The notes: generated from the sequence alone by a model not told the origin. DNA of 64,000 nt from CAG-873 sp910578365 (GCA_951635545.1 OX620685.1:2418001-2482000); one strand, 5' to 3'; positions 1 to 9,644 are shown, numbered from the stretch's first letter. Translations and numbers: made by a program.

Positions 1-1
1 C

Positions 2-1066
2 ATGAACCAACGCTATGTGGGTCGTTATAACCAGCCCTTTAGCGTCAATATCTCCGAGATTGTGGACGCATACGCCTACACTATCGGCGAACCGATAATG
101 TCGTACCACATAAACGGAGTTCGTGAGGTCGAGGACAACGGCACGATTTCCGAACGCAAAATTTACGTTGATATTACCGAGGATAATCTGGACGAATGGG
201 AGTGCCTTATTATCGCCGGAGGCGTTTCGCGTCAGAATTACCGACGTTATGCCAGAATGAAAACCGACGCTTTCGAGGCCCGTTTTCTCAACAACGCCAA
301 TAACTTTTTTATGACAACCCGAACCGCAGGGTGGCGCATAGTGATGAAGGAAACGGAACTTTATCCGCTCTATTTCATAAGTCTGGAGAGATTTCTGTAT
401 ATGACCGTTGTAGAACGAACGACGGGCAAAACTCTAATACAAGACGGGAATTTCGACAACGGTATTTTTGCGCTTGATATTGACGCGCTACGAAAACAGT
501 TTTTCGATGAATACGGAGTTTTGTCGAATAGTTTCGACATATACAAGGGCGACCCCTCGCAATACTCTTGCAGCATAGTAATTGAGCGGAGCGACCCGGC
601 ACGGGAACGCTACCGCCTGAAATTCCGCAATTCTCTCGGTGTATTCGAGATTATCGAACTTGCCGGAGAACTTACCATTACACCCGATTACGCCGCAGCC
701 GATGAAGCAAGATTCAGCAGATACGACGCTGAAACCGACGATTTCACCGCCGACCGCGAACGTATCACACGCCCCCAATCGCTAACAATCGAAACCGGAG
801 TTATGCGGGCTGATACCGTCCGTTTCCTCATGGATATGATAGGCAGCGAGGAGGTTTATTTGCTCGACCTCTCGGAACTCCCGGTTAAAGTTATACCCTC
901 TATCGAGGAACTCAAATACAAGCCGCGTCCGGAAACGCCCCAAAAATTCACCGTCAAGTTGCAAATGGCGGAAGATGAAACCAACATCATGCAAGACATC
1001 ATCGACGGAACGGAAGGCCGCAAACCGCGAGTATTCTCGAAGCAGTTCAGCAAACAATTTAATTAA
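2..1066 (+). CDS. Putative phage structural protein of unknown fold
   Basis: A 354-residue acidic to neutral protein with no signal peptide or membrane segment. I do not recognise a named family. It ends 12 bases before the giant fibre gene and runs in the same direction, so it most likely belongs to the same late (virion) operon, perhaps a tail or baseplate protein. The first in-frame ATG is at base 2, so the true start may lie upstream of the window. The C-terminus is basic (KPRVFSKQFSKQFN). The phage assignment rests on context: the fibre gene, DGR and integrase that follow. Function is not inferred beyond that. Confidence 0.6.
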   Translation: MNQRYVGRYNQPFSVNISEIVDAYAYTIGEPIMSYHINGVREVEDNGTISERKIYVDITEDNLDEWECLIIAGGVSRQNYRRYARMKTDAFEARFLNNANNFFMTTRTAGWRIVMKETELYPLYFISLERFLYMTVVERTTGKTLIQDGNFDNGIFALDIDALRKQFFDEYGVLSNSFDIYKGDPSQYSCSIVIERSDPARERYRLKFRNSLGVFEIIELAGELTITPDYAAADEARFSRYDAETDDFTADRERITRPQSLTIETGVMRADTVRFLMDMIGSEEVYLLDLSELPVKVIPSIEELKYKPRPETPQKFTVKLQMAEDETNIMQDIIDGTEGRKPRVFSKQFSKQFN

Positions 1067-1078
1067 CTCATTATCACA

Positions 1079-3961
1079 ATGGCAGACACGACACAACAGT
1101 TTATTGATAACCTTATAACGGTTATCTGGAACGCCGAGGACCCCGAAAGCGTTACAAACGAGATGGTCGCCCGTGTGTTCGATTTTCTCAATAAGGGTTA
1201 TAAAGACCTTTTGACGAATAACTCGGCGGTAGCAACCGAGAAAGCCGAACGACAGGCAGCCGACGCGGCTCTGCAACGCACTATCGACACGCTTCAGCTC
1301 GCTCTCCAGACGGTGACGCGAACAGCTTCAGACGCGCAGACGGCCGCAGCCACTAACCGAACGGCAATTAACAACCTTCTCGGCAAGAACGCCTCGACGG
1401 CAATCGAGAATTTTAACGAAATTATCACCTTCCTGAATGGTGTGACGGATTCGGACAGCCTTGTGGCGTTGCTCTCGGCTATCGACGAGCGTATCACCGA
1501 AAACGCCAAGAAAATACGCGAACAAGGCTATTCGATTAGTGACCTTCAGTATAAAACCGAACTCCTCGAAGCCGGTTTCAAGGTTGAAGATAACGGCTAC
1601 AATCTGAACGCGCTCACCGAAGCGGGATTCTATTTTCTGGAAGGCCCGACCGATGAAATTCTTATTGTTTACCGTTATGCCGGTCCGAACGCCGTAGGAA
1701 AACCGACAACGTACCACTTTGTTCAATATCTGTTTACCGCCGGAGGCTTGAAATTCCGCAACGGTAAAGCCGCAGACTTGACAGCGGCGGCAGATTGGGA
1801 GGATTGGCAGGGCGTAGGCCAAAAGGGCGCGGGTAATCTTATTAACGTGACGGAACTCGTTCCGCCCGAAAACGGATTCTATGACCTTCAGGCCGCTATC
1901 GAGGCAGTTCCGGCCACTCACCGCGCTCTCGGTCGCTGGATAACCTACCGCCTCGGCACAGGCGACTGGGAAACGAAGCAGTTCAAAGGCTCGACGCTCA
2001 CCCAGTGGGAAAAGGCAGAGAGCTGGGAGGACACCGGCGGGAAGGGTACAATTACCGGGATTAAACTCAATAACACCCCCGTAAACCCCGACGCTGAAGG
2101 TATCGTAAATATCACCGTTGACGAGCTGGAGGTGGACGAAACTCTAAACGACAAGTCAACCAACCCGGTACAAAACAACGTAATTACGCAAGCAATTACC
2201 GACCTTCAGGGTAAAACAGTCGCCGACCTCGACGCTACGATGAACGACGAGGGAACGGAGATTCACCTCGCAATCATCAACGACCAGCGTCAAGAGATTG
2301 CCGGGTGTGATATTCCCGTAAGTACAGGCGGAAGCGGTGAAACCGGGGCTACCGCTAAAATCATACTTTCCGCCTCGGTTGATAACGATACAATCCGCGA
2401 GGGTAGCCCCGTGAAACTCCTTTACCGATACGACCACCAGTATCTCGGAGGCGACCAAGGCGGAGAATCGACCGGCCAACGCGCCGACATCGAAATTACT
2501 GTCAAGAATGGCGCGGTTACTACTTTTACGACCACTCTCAACGACGTGGCCGCAGGTGATTACGAACTCGACATAACAAGTTACGTCCGAAGCGGAACAA
2601 CCGACATCACGGTTAAAGCCTCGGTAATCGACCCGGAAACAGGAGCCACGCGCACCCGTCAGGCTACCGCCCGCGTCAAGGCTATGACGCTGACCCTTTC
2701 AAGTGCCTACTCATTGGCGAACTCTATCGCCGGAGGCGGTTACGGCCCATACGATACCGTTGCGATTCCTTTCACTGTGTCGGGTTCCGGCCGCAAGACC
2801 ATAACCCTATATCTCGACGGAGAGGCATACGACACAAAGGAGGTAACGAAATCCGGCAAAACGAACGGCAGCTTTACCGTTCCGTTGTCGGGGCTTACTG
2901 TCGGACGGCACAACATTCAGATGGTCGCCGAACTCGAAGCCTCGGACACTCTTACACTCCGTTCGGAATCTATTTTTATCGACCTTCTGAAGAAACCGGC
3001 AACCGGTTATGCTCCGGCTCCGTTTATCGGTACGATGATTATCTTCGCCGACGGGCGGATTTTCGAGAATAACGATTACCTCACTCCAACGCTGGAAATC
3101 GGTCAGTTTGAACGCCTTGATTTTGATTTTGTGGTGTTCGACCCTGATACCACTCCGGCAAGCATGGACGTATATCACGACGGAGTGGTTATGCAGTCTA
3201 TCACAGCCCCGCGCACCGTTCAGCGGTACACTAACCGTTTCACCGCTCCCGGAACGGAGGCGATGAAATTCAAAACAGGCGAAACCGATTACCTCTTTAA
3301 CATCGAGGTAGTAGAATCCGACATTGATTTAATTGAGGTTACGGATTCCCTTCGTGTAAGGTTGTCCGCAGCCGGACGCAGTAACGCCGAGGGGAATCCG
3401 GGCGTTTGGGAATTTGAAGGTATAACGACCGATTTCCACGGTTTCGACTGGAGCAACAACGGATGGACAGGCGACGCGCTTTTACTTACAAACGGTGCAA
3501 GTATCACAATTAACGATACCCCGTTTGCAAAAGACGCGACAGCGACAGGCTTCACCGTGGAGGCGGAACTGATGTGTTCCAACGTGTCAGACCGTAACGG
3601 CGTTGTTATGTCGTGTTTCGCCGACGGCGTGGGTCTTGAAATGACTACCGAACAGGCTCGTATGGTTGTTTCAGGCGGTCAGGAACTTGAAACGAAATTC
3701 GCCCCGGATATTCCGATTAAAATAGCGTTCGTGGTTGAGAGCAAAAACGAAAACCGCCTTTTACATCTGTATGTTAACGGTATTCGCGACCGCTCACTCC
3801 AGTACCAGGCCGCCGCCTCGCTCATGCAGATAAACCCGGCTAAAATTACCGTAAGTTCTGACGCGGCAGACGTGGAACTCCGTAACGTGCGCATATACGA
3901 CCGCGCCCTCTCTGATGATGAAATGTTGTCTAATTTAAGTTTCGCAAGTTCAACTTGCTGA
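1079..3961 (+). CDS. N-terminal half of DGR-diversified tail fibre/adhesin, truncated by IS
   Basis: This is the first 951 native codons of a giant fibre protein, plus nine residues read from the inserted IS before a stop. Residues about 40-150 are Ala/Thr/Glu-rich and coiled-coil-like. Residues about 165-320 look like two pyocin-knob-type modules (for example YNLNALTEAGFYFLEG). At about 355 there is the phage-fibre motif STNPVQNNVI. Ig-like beta-rich segments follow at about 430-660. A LamG/concanavalin-like domain lies at about 770-950, ending RIYDRALSDDEMLSN. Joining 1079-3933 to 5528-9431 restores one 6759-bp frame (2252 residues). The N-terminal half probably anchors the fibre on the virion; this is inferred from comparable phage fibres. 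Confidence 0.75.
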   Translation: MADTTQQFIDNLITVIWNAEDPESVTNEMVARVFDFLNKGYKDLLTNNSAVATEKAERQAADAALQRTIDTLQLALQTVTRTASDAQTAAATNRTAINNLLGKNASTAIENFNEIITFLNGVTDSDSLVALLSAIDERITENAKKIREQGYSISDLQYKTELLEAGFKVEDNGYNLNALTEAGFYFLEGPTDEILIVYRYAGPNAVGKPTTYHFVQYLFTAGGLKFRNGKAADLTAAADWEDWQGVGQKGAGNLINVTELVPPENGFYDLQAAIEAVPATHRALGRWITYRLGTGDWETKQFKGSTLTQWEKAESWEDTGGKGTITGIKLNNTPVNPDAEGIVNITVDELEVDETLNDKSTNPVQNNVITQAITDLQGKTVADLDATMNDEGTEIHLAIINDQRQEIAGCDIPVSTGGSGETGATAKIILSASVDNDTIREGSPVKLLYRYDHQYLGGDQGGESTGQRADIEITVKNGAVTTFTTTLNDVAAGDYELDITSYVRSGTTDITVKASVIDPETGATRTRQATARVKAMTLTLSSAYSLANSIAGGGYGPYDTVAIPFTVSGSGRKTITLYLDGEAYDTKEVTKSGKTNGSFTVPLSGLTVGRHNIQMVAELEASDTLTLRSESIFIDLLKKPATGYAPAPFIGTMIIFADGRIFENNDYLTPTLEIGQFERLDFDFVVFDPDTTPASMDVYHDGVVMQSITAPRTVQRYTNRFTAPGTEAMKFKTGETDYLFNIEVVESDIDLIEVTDSLRVRLSAAGRSNAEGNPGVWEFEGITTDFHGFDWSNNGWTGDALLLTNGASITINDTPFAKDATATGFTVEAELMCSNVSDRNGVVMSCFADGVGLEMTTEQARMVVSGGQELETKFAPDIPIKIAFVVESKNENRLLHLYVNGIRDRSLQYQAAASLMQINPAKITVSSDAADVELRNVRIYDRALSDDEMLSNLSFASSTC

Positions 3962-5519
3962 TTTCAGATTGTAAAATTTGGCGATATGAGCCAGTTCGTC
4001 AGAGTGATTGATCACAGCATCATAGACTTCTTCGTCCAGCAGGCCGAAGACTCTCGCTATTGCCGAGACAATCTCCTGAAGGATTCCCCATATCTGTTGT
4101 GCAACGGAGAGTTGGACTGTCTCTTTGGAAATATCCCGAAAGAGACCGCCGATAGTTTCGTAATCGCTGAAGCGTTTTGCGATGGAAAGGATATTATATT
4201 GCAGACAACACAATGTGGCAGCGGCAATCTGAGAGGCAAAGCAGGTGCTCTGGCACTTGCCGAATCCCAGGTTGGTCTTGCAATCCTTGAATACCACTTC
4301 AAGAGCCCAGCGTCTGGAATATATCCGCCAGGCCTTGAAGAAATCCATTGCGGTATCGGTTGTAAGCAATCCGTTCCATTTGCCGTGTTGGGTCCGGCGT
4401 ACAAGGAATATCCTTACAGGGACACCTCCGAACGTGGCATCAAACATGATATAGTAGCATTTGAGCTTGCGGCTGTACTTCTGCAATTTGAGTTTTTTAC
4501 CGAGTTTCACAAGTGCTGGAGCAGAAAGGTCTCCGTGTTTGGTATGGTATTTTGTCTTACCGTTCTCTCCGACCTTTATCATGCCAAGCCAATGGCATTT
4601 GATATGGCGGCTATGGATGAACTGGACAATCTCCTTGTTGGTAAACCAACTGTCTGCCAACACGTAGCTGAACCTTATGCCTCGACGGATGGCCCGCTTT
4701 ATCATCTGCTTTGCAAGCTCAATCTTGGACATGTCATATTCCTGCTCACGCTTGCGAAGCGCCTCGCTGTCATGTTCCGTGATACGACGCCGTTTGAGTT
4801 CCCTGGCGCTCATGCCGTAGTTCCCTTTCTTTCCTTCCTCTCCGACGATGGCGAGGTCGAGAAGCATTTGCGACACTCCGTCGGTGACAGCCATACAGAG
4901 ACACTTAAATCCGAGCACCGCTTTGTGAGCCAGATGGGAATGGACACGCCCGATTTTTTCAATAGTCCGGCCTGTCTTCTCATGGTCGGTATCGTCAAGA
5001 ATCAGACACACCTCATCGGCTTTATGGTCAGAACGGAGATGTATTCGGTTCCACAGCTGTACCGATATATGCCAGAGAGTCTTTCTCCAGTCTATATCGG
5101 GATTTTCCATAAAGCGGTAGAAAACATCCTTTCTGGCCTTAATCAACGAATCAAGTGTACCGTACTTCTGATTGCGGTATGCGTTTCTAATGCCGAAACA
5201 TGGGAAAAGAAGAAGACATTGGAATACAGTCAGCAACCGGTAAACACAGTTACGCTTGCTTGTTACTGCAAGCGTGTCGCGCTCGGTCATCTTGACCTGC
5301 CCAAGTATAGAACTTATGTTCTGCATGGCTGCTGTCATATCGGAATTTTTGAAAAAGTCTTTGATATCCGAGAGAAAAGGAGTAATTTTGTGTATCGACA
5401 TGGCTTTGAGTTAGTTTTTTGGTGGTACTTAAAATTACTCATTTTCTTGCAATTAGGCAAGAATCCATGTCGTTTTTTTATGCCTCTGTCTCAGGAAATC
5501 ATTACTTGCGAAACTTAAA
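3934..5519 (-). mobile_element. IS4-family insertion sequence interrupting the fibre gene
   Basis: A 1586-bp element with perfect 16-bp terminal inverted repeats: TTTAAGTTTCGCAAGT at 3934-3949, with its complement ending at 5519. It is flanked by an 8-bp direct duplication TTGTCTAA (3926-3933 and 5520-5527). Removing the element and one duplication copy restores the fibre reading frame exactly. The element contains a single transposase gene on the minus strand, opposite to the disrupted gene. The intact repeats, duplication and transposase suggest a recent insertion. Confidence 0.93.
3950..5401 (-). CDS. IS4-family DDE transposase
   Basis: A 483-residue cut-and-paste transposase. The IS4 signature Y-(2)-R-(3)-E-(6)-K is visible as YSRRWALEVVFKDCK near residue 380. 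The first DDE acidic residue is probably in LILDDTDHEKTG (about residue 135) and the second in YVLADSWFTNKE (about 250). The gene fills almost the entire IS and stops 16 bases inside its left end. The length is normal for the family and no frameshift is seen, so it is likely active. It lies antisense to the interrupted fibre gene. Confidence 0.9.
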   Translation of the reverse strand: MSIHKITPFLSDIKDFFKNSDMTAAMQNISSILGQVKMTERDTLAVTSKRNCVYRLLTVFQCLLLFPCFGIRNAYRNQKYGTLDSLIKARKDVFYRFMENPDIDWRKTLWHISVQLWNRIHLRSDHKADEVCLILDDTDHEKTGRTIEKIGRVHSHLAHKAVLGFKCLCMAVTDGVSQMLLDLAIVGEEGKKGNYGMSARELKRRRITEHDSEALRKREQEYDMSKIELAKQMIKRAIRRGIRFSYVLADSWFTNKEIVQFIHSRHIKCHWLGMIKVGENGKTKYHTKHGDLSAPALVKLGKKLKLQKYSRKLKCYYIMFDATFGGVPVRIFLVRRTQHGKWNGLLTTDTAMDFFKAWRIYSRRWALEVVFKDCKTNLGFGKCQSTCFASQIAAATLCCLQYNILSIAKRFSDYETIGGLFRDISKETVQLSVAQQIWGILQEIVSAIARVFGLLDEEVYDAVINHSDELAHIAKFYNLKSAS

Positions 5520-5531
5520 TTGTCTAACTTT

Positions 5532-8500
5532 ATGGTTGACCGCTCGACGGCTGACGAAATGGTTATACTGTTCCAGAAAAACGACATTCTCAACGACGAG
5601 GACGCGGTGGACATCGACAAACTCCGCGCACAGGGTAAAGGCTGTATGCGCATTGTCGGCGATGTTGACCTTGTTAACCAGACGAATAACAAGAAATTCG
5701 AGGTTACGGTTGATATATACTTTTATTCGCCCTACGGCAAGGAATACGATTTCGTTGCCCGTAATGTAGGTTTGCGAATACAGGGTACCAGTTCGACGAC
5801 ATACCCGCGTAAAAACTACCGTATCTATTTACTCCGAGAGCAATACGGTTGCACTCTGGAGGTTAACGGAGTTCCGGTTCCGGATATGACTTACAGTTTC
5901 AAGCCGGGGGCGCGTCCTGTATCAATCTTCTGTCTGAAGGCGGATTTTTCGGATTCGTCGAGTACGCACAACACCGGCGGCGTTCGTATAGTTAACGATA
6001 TTTTCCGCCGCTGTGGCTGGCTCACACCCCCGCAAGCTGCCTATAAAGGTGACTACGATGTGCGCGTGGGCGTTGACGGTTTCCCGATAAACCTTTTCTA
6101 CGACAACAACGGCGAGGGAGTGGCGAAATTCCTCGGTAAATACAATTTCAACAACGAGAAATCGGAATCGCACCAAGTTTACGGGTTCGAGGGTATCGAA
6201 GGTTTCAACGATGAAGCAGCCCTCGGCGGTGAACGTAATCGCTGTATCTGTGTCGAGTTCCTGAACAACTCGGCGGCTCTCTGTCTGTTCGGCACGGCTG
6301 ACATGACGAATTTCGATGATGAATTGGAGTTCCGATTTAAGGCCGACACCAAATGGGCAGACGCTCACGAGGACGACAAAGCGGCAGTTATACGCTTATG
6401 GTCGTGGATTCAGAGTTGTAAGGGCAATCCGTCGAAATTCCTCCGCGAATATACGCAGTATTTCGCCAATGAAGCCCCGTTCGCATGGTACGCGCTGACG
6501 AACTATTTCATGGCGGTGGATAACCGCGCGAAAAACATGATGTTCGCAACGTGGGATGGCCTTATATGGTACATTTTGCCCTACGATATGGATACGCTTT
6601 TCGGCGAACGAAACGATTCGTACCTGAAATTCGATTACATGATTGATTTCGATACCGTGGACGAGAGCCAAGGCGCGTACTGTTTCGCCGGACATGATTC
6701 GGTACTCTGGGAACTCGTTCGCGGTTGCCCCGAAAAACTCGCCGAGGTTGCCCGTTCTATCCGTTCGGTGATGTCAACGGAGTACGTTCTGGACGTGTTC
6801 AACAACCAATTTATGGGCGAATGGTGCGAACGTATCTACAATAAGGACGGAGAATATAAATATATTCTTCCGCTCATCGAAGAAGGGCGCGACTATCTCT
6901 ACGCCCTTCAGGGTTCGCGCTACGCTCATCGTACCTATACAATCGTTAACCGCTTCAACCTTCTGGATTCGGAGTATTGCGCCGGCACATACCGCGACGA
7001 CGCGTTCCCGGTGTATTTCTCGTATAACTTTGCGGCGAATCCTCGCAACGTGAAGATAACGGCGGCGGAAAGATTTTGTTTCGGCTATGGCTACACCAAC
7101 GGCGACCCCACGGTTTCTGGCCTCCGTGCAAATGGCCAAGGTGACGAAATAACTCTTACCTTCAAACAAAATCTTATCATCAACGACCCGCAGAACATTT
7201 ACGGGGCCTCTCGTATTCAGTCGCTCAACCTTACGGACATAAGTCACGCTATTGTCGGAACGCTTAACCTTAACAAGTGTATTCGCCTCCGCAATCTTGA
7301 CGCTTCTTGCTCGACTGGGCAGAAGGCTCTCACAGGCCTGATTCTCGAAAATTGCCGGAACCTCCGTTCTCTTGATGTTAACGGACTGAACGGCCTTACC
7401 TCTCTGAATCTGGCCGAAAATCGTAAACTCGAAACTCTCGACGCGGCAGATACGCAGCTTACAAACGTGATATTCGCACAAGGCGGAACGATGTCAACGG
7501 CAAAGTTACCGGCCTCGCTCCAGACGCTCGAATTACGATACCTTCAGAACCTCGCGCCCGACGCGCTGACCTTCTCCGGAACTCCGGCGGTTACTCGCCT
7601 TGTCGTTGATAACTGTCCGCTGATTGACTGGCAGACCCTTCTCAACCGTTGCCCCTCTACGACCTACCTCCGTGTTACGGGCATAGACGAGAGCGGTCGC
7701 GGTGAACTCCTCCGCAAGTTCCTGACGATGAAGGGTGTCGATGAAAACGGTAACAACGTGACGACTTGCCGCCTCGTAGGTACTTACCAACTCACGAAAT
7801 ACCTCGAAGAATCGGAGTTCAACGAGTTACAGGCCCATTTCCCCGAACTGAACATAAAGCAGCCGGAATGGACGGTTATCAAGTACGACGAAACGGTGTC
7901 AGATTCAAAAAATATCTCAAACCTCGATAACGAAACGGGCTACGACTACGACAACACTTTCAAACCGTCGGCGCACGTCGCCGCTATCATGGCGAAGCGT
8001 CACCGCGTAATGGCTAAATATGTAGCGTCCGGCAAAATGCTCGTTTGTCCGCTTGACGATACCGATAGCCGCCGTTATCATGACGGCACGGAGGCCAATA
8101 CACAAGGTTTCAACCACCCGACGAAGGCCGACGAAGGCGATTTCATGATGTACGAGCCTGACCGTTGGTGCAAGGGTATCGACGATTTTATTAACCGTTG
8201 CCATTACCACTGCTTCAGCTCTCTGAAGGCTGTAACGCAGCCGGAGGGCCGTAAACTTTACCCGGAAGATATGGAGTTGCACGACCGCGCAGCTTGCCGA
8301 GTGGCGACCACATACACCACCTTCGACGACTGCCTCGCGGTTTACGATGATTACCGCGTATATGTTGCCCCGGTGAAGGGTTACAAGCAAGCACGATGGC
8401 CGGCCGTGAACTCATCGGTTTACGGCGCGGTGTTCCTCGACGCAGACAACAACGTGGTGGGTCGTGCCGCAGCCAATAGCGGACGAATGACCGAAGGCTC

Positions 8501-9431
8501 TTACCTGTTTACCTCCGTTCCGGCCAACGCTGAAAAAATCGCTTTCACTTGCCGCGCCGACGCTCCTTTCTCCTTCGTGTGGCTTACCACCTCGCCGGAG
8601 ATTCACGCTATCGAGCCGGACGCTTGGCGAACCGGCCAATGGCTTGCCGGTGTTGTGAAAGCATATTACGGTAATTTGCAGATTCGCAGTATTACGGGCG
8701 TTTCGGCAACCGTCAGCGTATCACAATCGCAGTTCGTTGATTACTGCCGCAGACGTGGCGAGGGATTCACCCCGATAACGTACCCCATGCACCGCGACAT
8801 CGCTTGTTTGTTCTGGGCCAACTATGGCGACCGTGACAGTTCAGGCGTGTGCGGATATGGCTCCGGCTCAAATACTACCGTTCAAGGCTTGACCGCCTTC
8901 CTCGGCATGAAGGACACCATAGCGAACCCGGCTAATGCTATCGGTGCGGCCGGAGGCTGGTATTACGACGATACGCAGACGTTACGAAATGCGACATCTA
9001 TCAACGCCATAGGTTACGAAAATCTTTGGGGCAATGTCGCAGAATGGATGGGCGGAGTTACCTCCGATTACTACGTTTGGAAATTTACCGAGTACGGAAC
9101 CGGTGAAGAAAGAACCGTCAAGAGTGGCACAATCTCCGATTCATGGATTACCGAATTACATAACGGTCGTTTCATGGACGTGGTGCCGGTGTTGCTCAAC
9201 GCCACAGAAACAACCCACTACGGCGACAAATTCTGGTGTTCCAACTCGTCGGCCCGTGTGGTGTACCGCTCCAGCAGCGACGCCCTCTCGTACGCCGGTG
9301 TTTCGTTCACGGTCGCGAGCCACGATTCATCGTACACGGTCGCGTGGAGCGGGTCGCGCCTTGCCTTCATCGGTGAAATCGAATATACGTTAAACGTCGC
9401 GGCCTTCTTGGAGGCCGAGGCCATAGCCTAA
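5532..9431 (+). CDS. C-terminal half of DGR target: CotH-like, leucine-rich and variable C-type-lectin-like domains
   Basis: This is the downstream half of the split fibre. It is open from base 5520 with a first ATG at 5532 (about 1299 residues); whether it is translated alone is unknown. Residues about 70-340 resemble a CotH-kinase-like domain (GLRIQGTSSTTYPRKNY and YDMDTLFGERND). Residues about 530-720 are leucine-rich-repeat-like (LNLNKCIRLRNLDAS and similar). From about residue 1040 there is an FGE-sulfatase/C-type-lectin fold with GYENLWGNVAEWMGGV, the fold typically displayed by DGR targets. The variable repeat encodes the segment near residues 1239-1278, about 22 residues before the C-terminus. 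The stop precedes the TR by about 95 bases. This is the natural substrate of the RT at 9854. Confidence 0.8.
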   Translation: MVDRSTADEMVILFQKNDILNDEDAVDIDKLRAQGKGCMRIVGDVDLVNQTNNKKFEVTVDIYFYSPYGKEYDFVARNVGLRIQGTSSTTYPRKNYRIYLLREQYGCTLEVNGVPVPDMTYSFKPGARPVSIFCLKADFSDSSSTHNTGGVRIVNDIFRRCGWLTPPQAAYKGDYDVRVGVDGFPINLFYDNNGEGVAKFLGKYNFNNEKSESHQVYGFEGIEGFNDEAALGGERNRCICVEFLNNSAALCLFGTADMTNFDDELEFRFKADTKWADAHEDDKAAVIRLWSWIQSCKGNPSKFLREYTQYFANEAPFAWYALTNYFMAVDNRAKNMMFATWDGLIWYILPYDMDTLFGERNDSYLKFDYMIDFDTVDESQGAYCFAGHDSVLWELVRGCPEKLAEVARSIRSVMSTEYVLDVFNNQFMGEWCERIYNKDGEYKYILPLIEEGRDYLYALQGSRYAHRTYTIVNRFNLLDSEYCAGTYRDDAFPVYFSYNFAANPRNVKITAAERFCFGYGYTNGDPTVSGLRANGQGDEITLTFKQNLIINDPQNIYGASRIQSLNLTDISHAIVGTLNLNKCIRLRNLDASCSTGQKALTGLILENCRNLRSLDVNGLNGLTSLNLAENRKLETLDAADTQLTNVIFAQGGTMSTAKLPASLQTLELRYLQNLAPDALTFSGTPAVTRLVVDNCPLIDWQTLLNRCPSTTYLRVTGIDESGRGELLRKFLTMKGVDENGNNVTTCRLVGTYQLTKYLEESEFNELQAHFPELNIKQPEWTVIKYDETVSDSKNISNLDNETGYDYDNTFKPSAHVAAIMAKRHRVMAKYVASGKMLVCPLDDTDSRRYHDGTEANTQGFNHPTKADEGDFMMYEPDRWCKGIDDFINRCHYHCFSSLKAVTQPEGRKLYPEDMELHDRAACRVATTYTTFDDCLAVYDDYRVYVAPVKGYKQARWPAVNSSVYGAVFLDADNNVVGRAAANSGRMTEGSYLFTSVPANAEKIAFTCRADAPFSFVWLTTSPEIHAIEPDAWRTGQWLAGVVKAYYGNLQIRSITGVSATVSVSQSQFVDYCRRRGEGFTPITYPMHRDIACLFWANYGDRDSSGVCGYGSGSNTTVQGLTAFLGMKDTIANPANAIGAAGGWYYDDTQTLRNATSINAIGYENLWGNVAEWMGGVTSDYYVWKFTEYGTGEERTVKSGTISDSWITELHNGRFMDVVPVLLNATETTHYGDKFWCSNSSARVVYRSSSDALSYAGVSFTVASHDSSYTVAWSGSRLAFIGEIEYTLNVAAFLEAEAIA
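9246..9364 (+). repeat. DGR variable repeat (VR)
   Basis: A 119-bp near-copy of the template repeat lying in frame at the 3' end of the fibre gene. Aligned at an offset of 280 bases, it differs from the TR at 14 positions (9274, 9277, 9279, 9285, 9286, 9291, 9307, 9312, 9313, 9319, 9321, 9333, 9339, 9340), and every one is an adenine in the TR. All ten AAC codons of the TR are altered (to Ser, Ser, Asp, Leu, Tyr, Val, Ser, His, Tyr, Val) and one TAC becomes TTC. The last 24 bases (9341-9364) are identical in both copies and form the expected initiation-of-mutagenic-homing region. Confidence 0.96.
9401..9416 (+). other. Small GC hairpin downstream of VR
   Basis: A GGCCT/AGGCC stem with a 6-base loop lies 37 bases after the VR. 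Known DGRs often have a GC-rich hairpin just after the homing site that increases retrohoming. This one is shorter (5 bp) and farther away than the phage prototype, so the assignment is tentative. Confidence 0.3.
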
Positions 9432-9525
9432 CCGAATAAACTTGAACGTATGATGTTAAACGATACACGAGGGCGCAGCCCTCCCACAGCAGAGCAGCCC
9501 CCGAAATGGTAGATTTCCCCAATCG

Positions 9526-9644
9526 TCGTCGGCCCGTGTGGTGTACCGCTCCAACAACAACGCCAACTCGAACGCCGGTGTTTCGTACACGAACGCGAAC
9601 AACGATTCATCGAACACGAACGCGTGGAGCGGGTCGCGCCTTGC
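9526..9644 (+). repeat. DGR template repeat (TR)
   Basis: The 119-bp invariant donor repeat lies between the fibre gene and the reverse transcriptase. It is rich in AAC codons when read in the VR frame (ten AAC), which on adenine mutagenesis can reach many amino acids but no stop codon. It is the RNA template for mutagenic reverse transcription. The TR-spanning RNA probably begins near 9432 and extends towards the RT gene; its ends cannot be set from sequence. The weak open frame through the TR is not considered a gene. Confidence 0.96.

Noticed and set aside
3986..5518. A 510-codon open frame on the plus strand inside the IS
   Set aside because: It lies antisense to the clear IS4 transposase and has no recognisable motif; a shadow of a well-conserved gene.
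5525..5532. An outward promoter created at the IS right end (TAACTTTA) driving the C-terminal half of the fibre
   Set aside because: The box departs from TAnnTTTG and the only TTG upstream is 16 bases away instead of about 19-21, so support is too weak.
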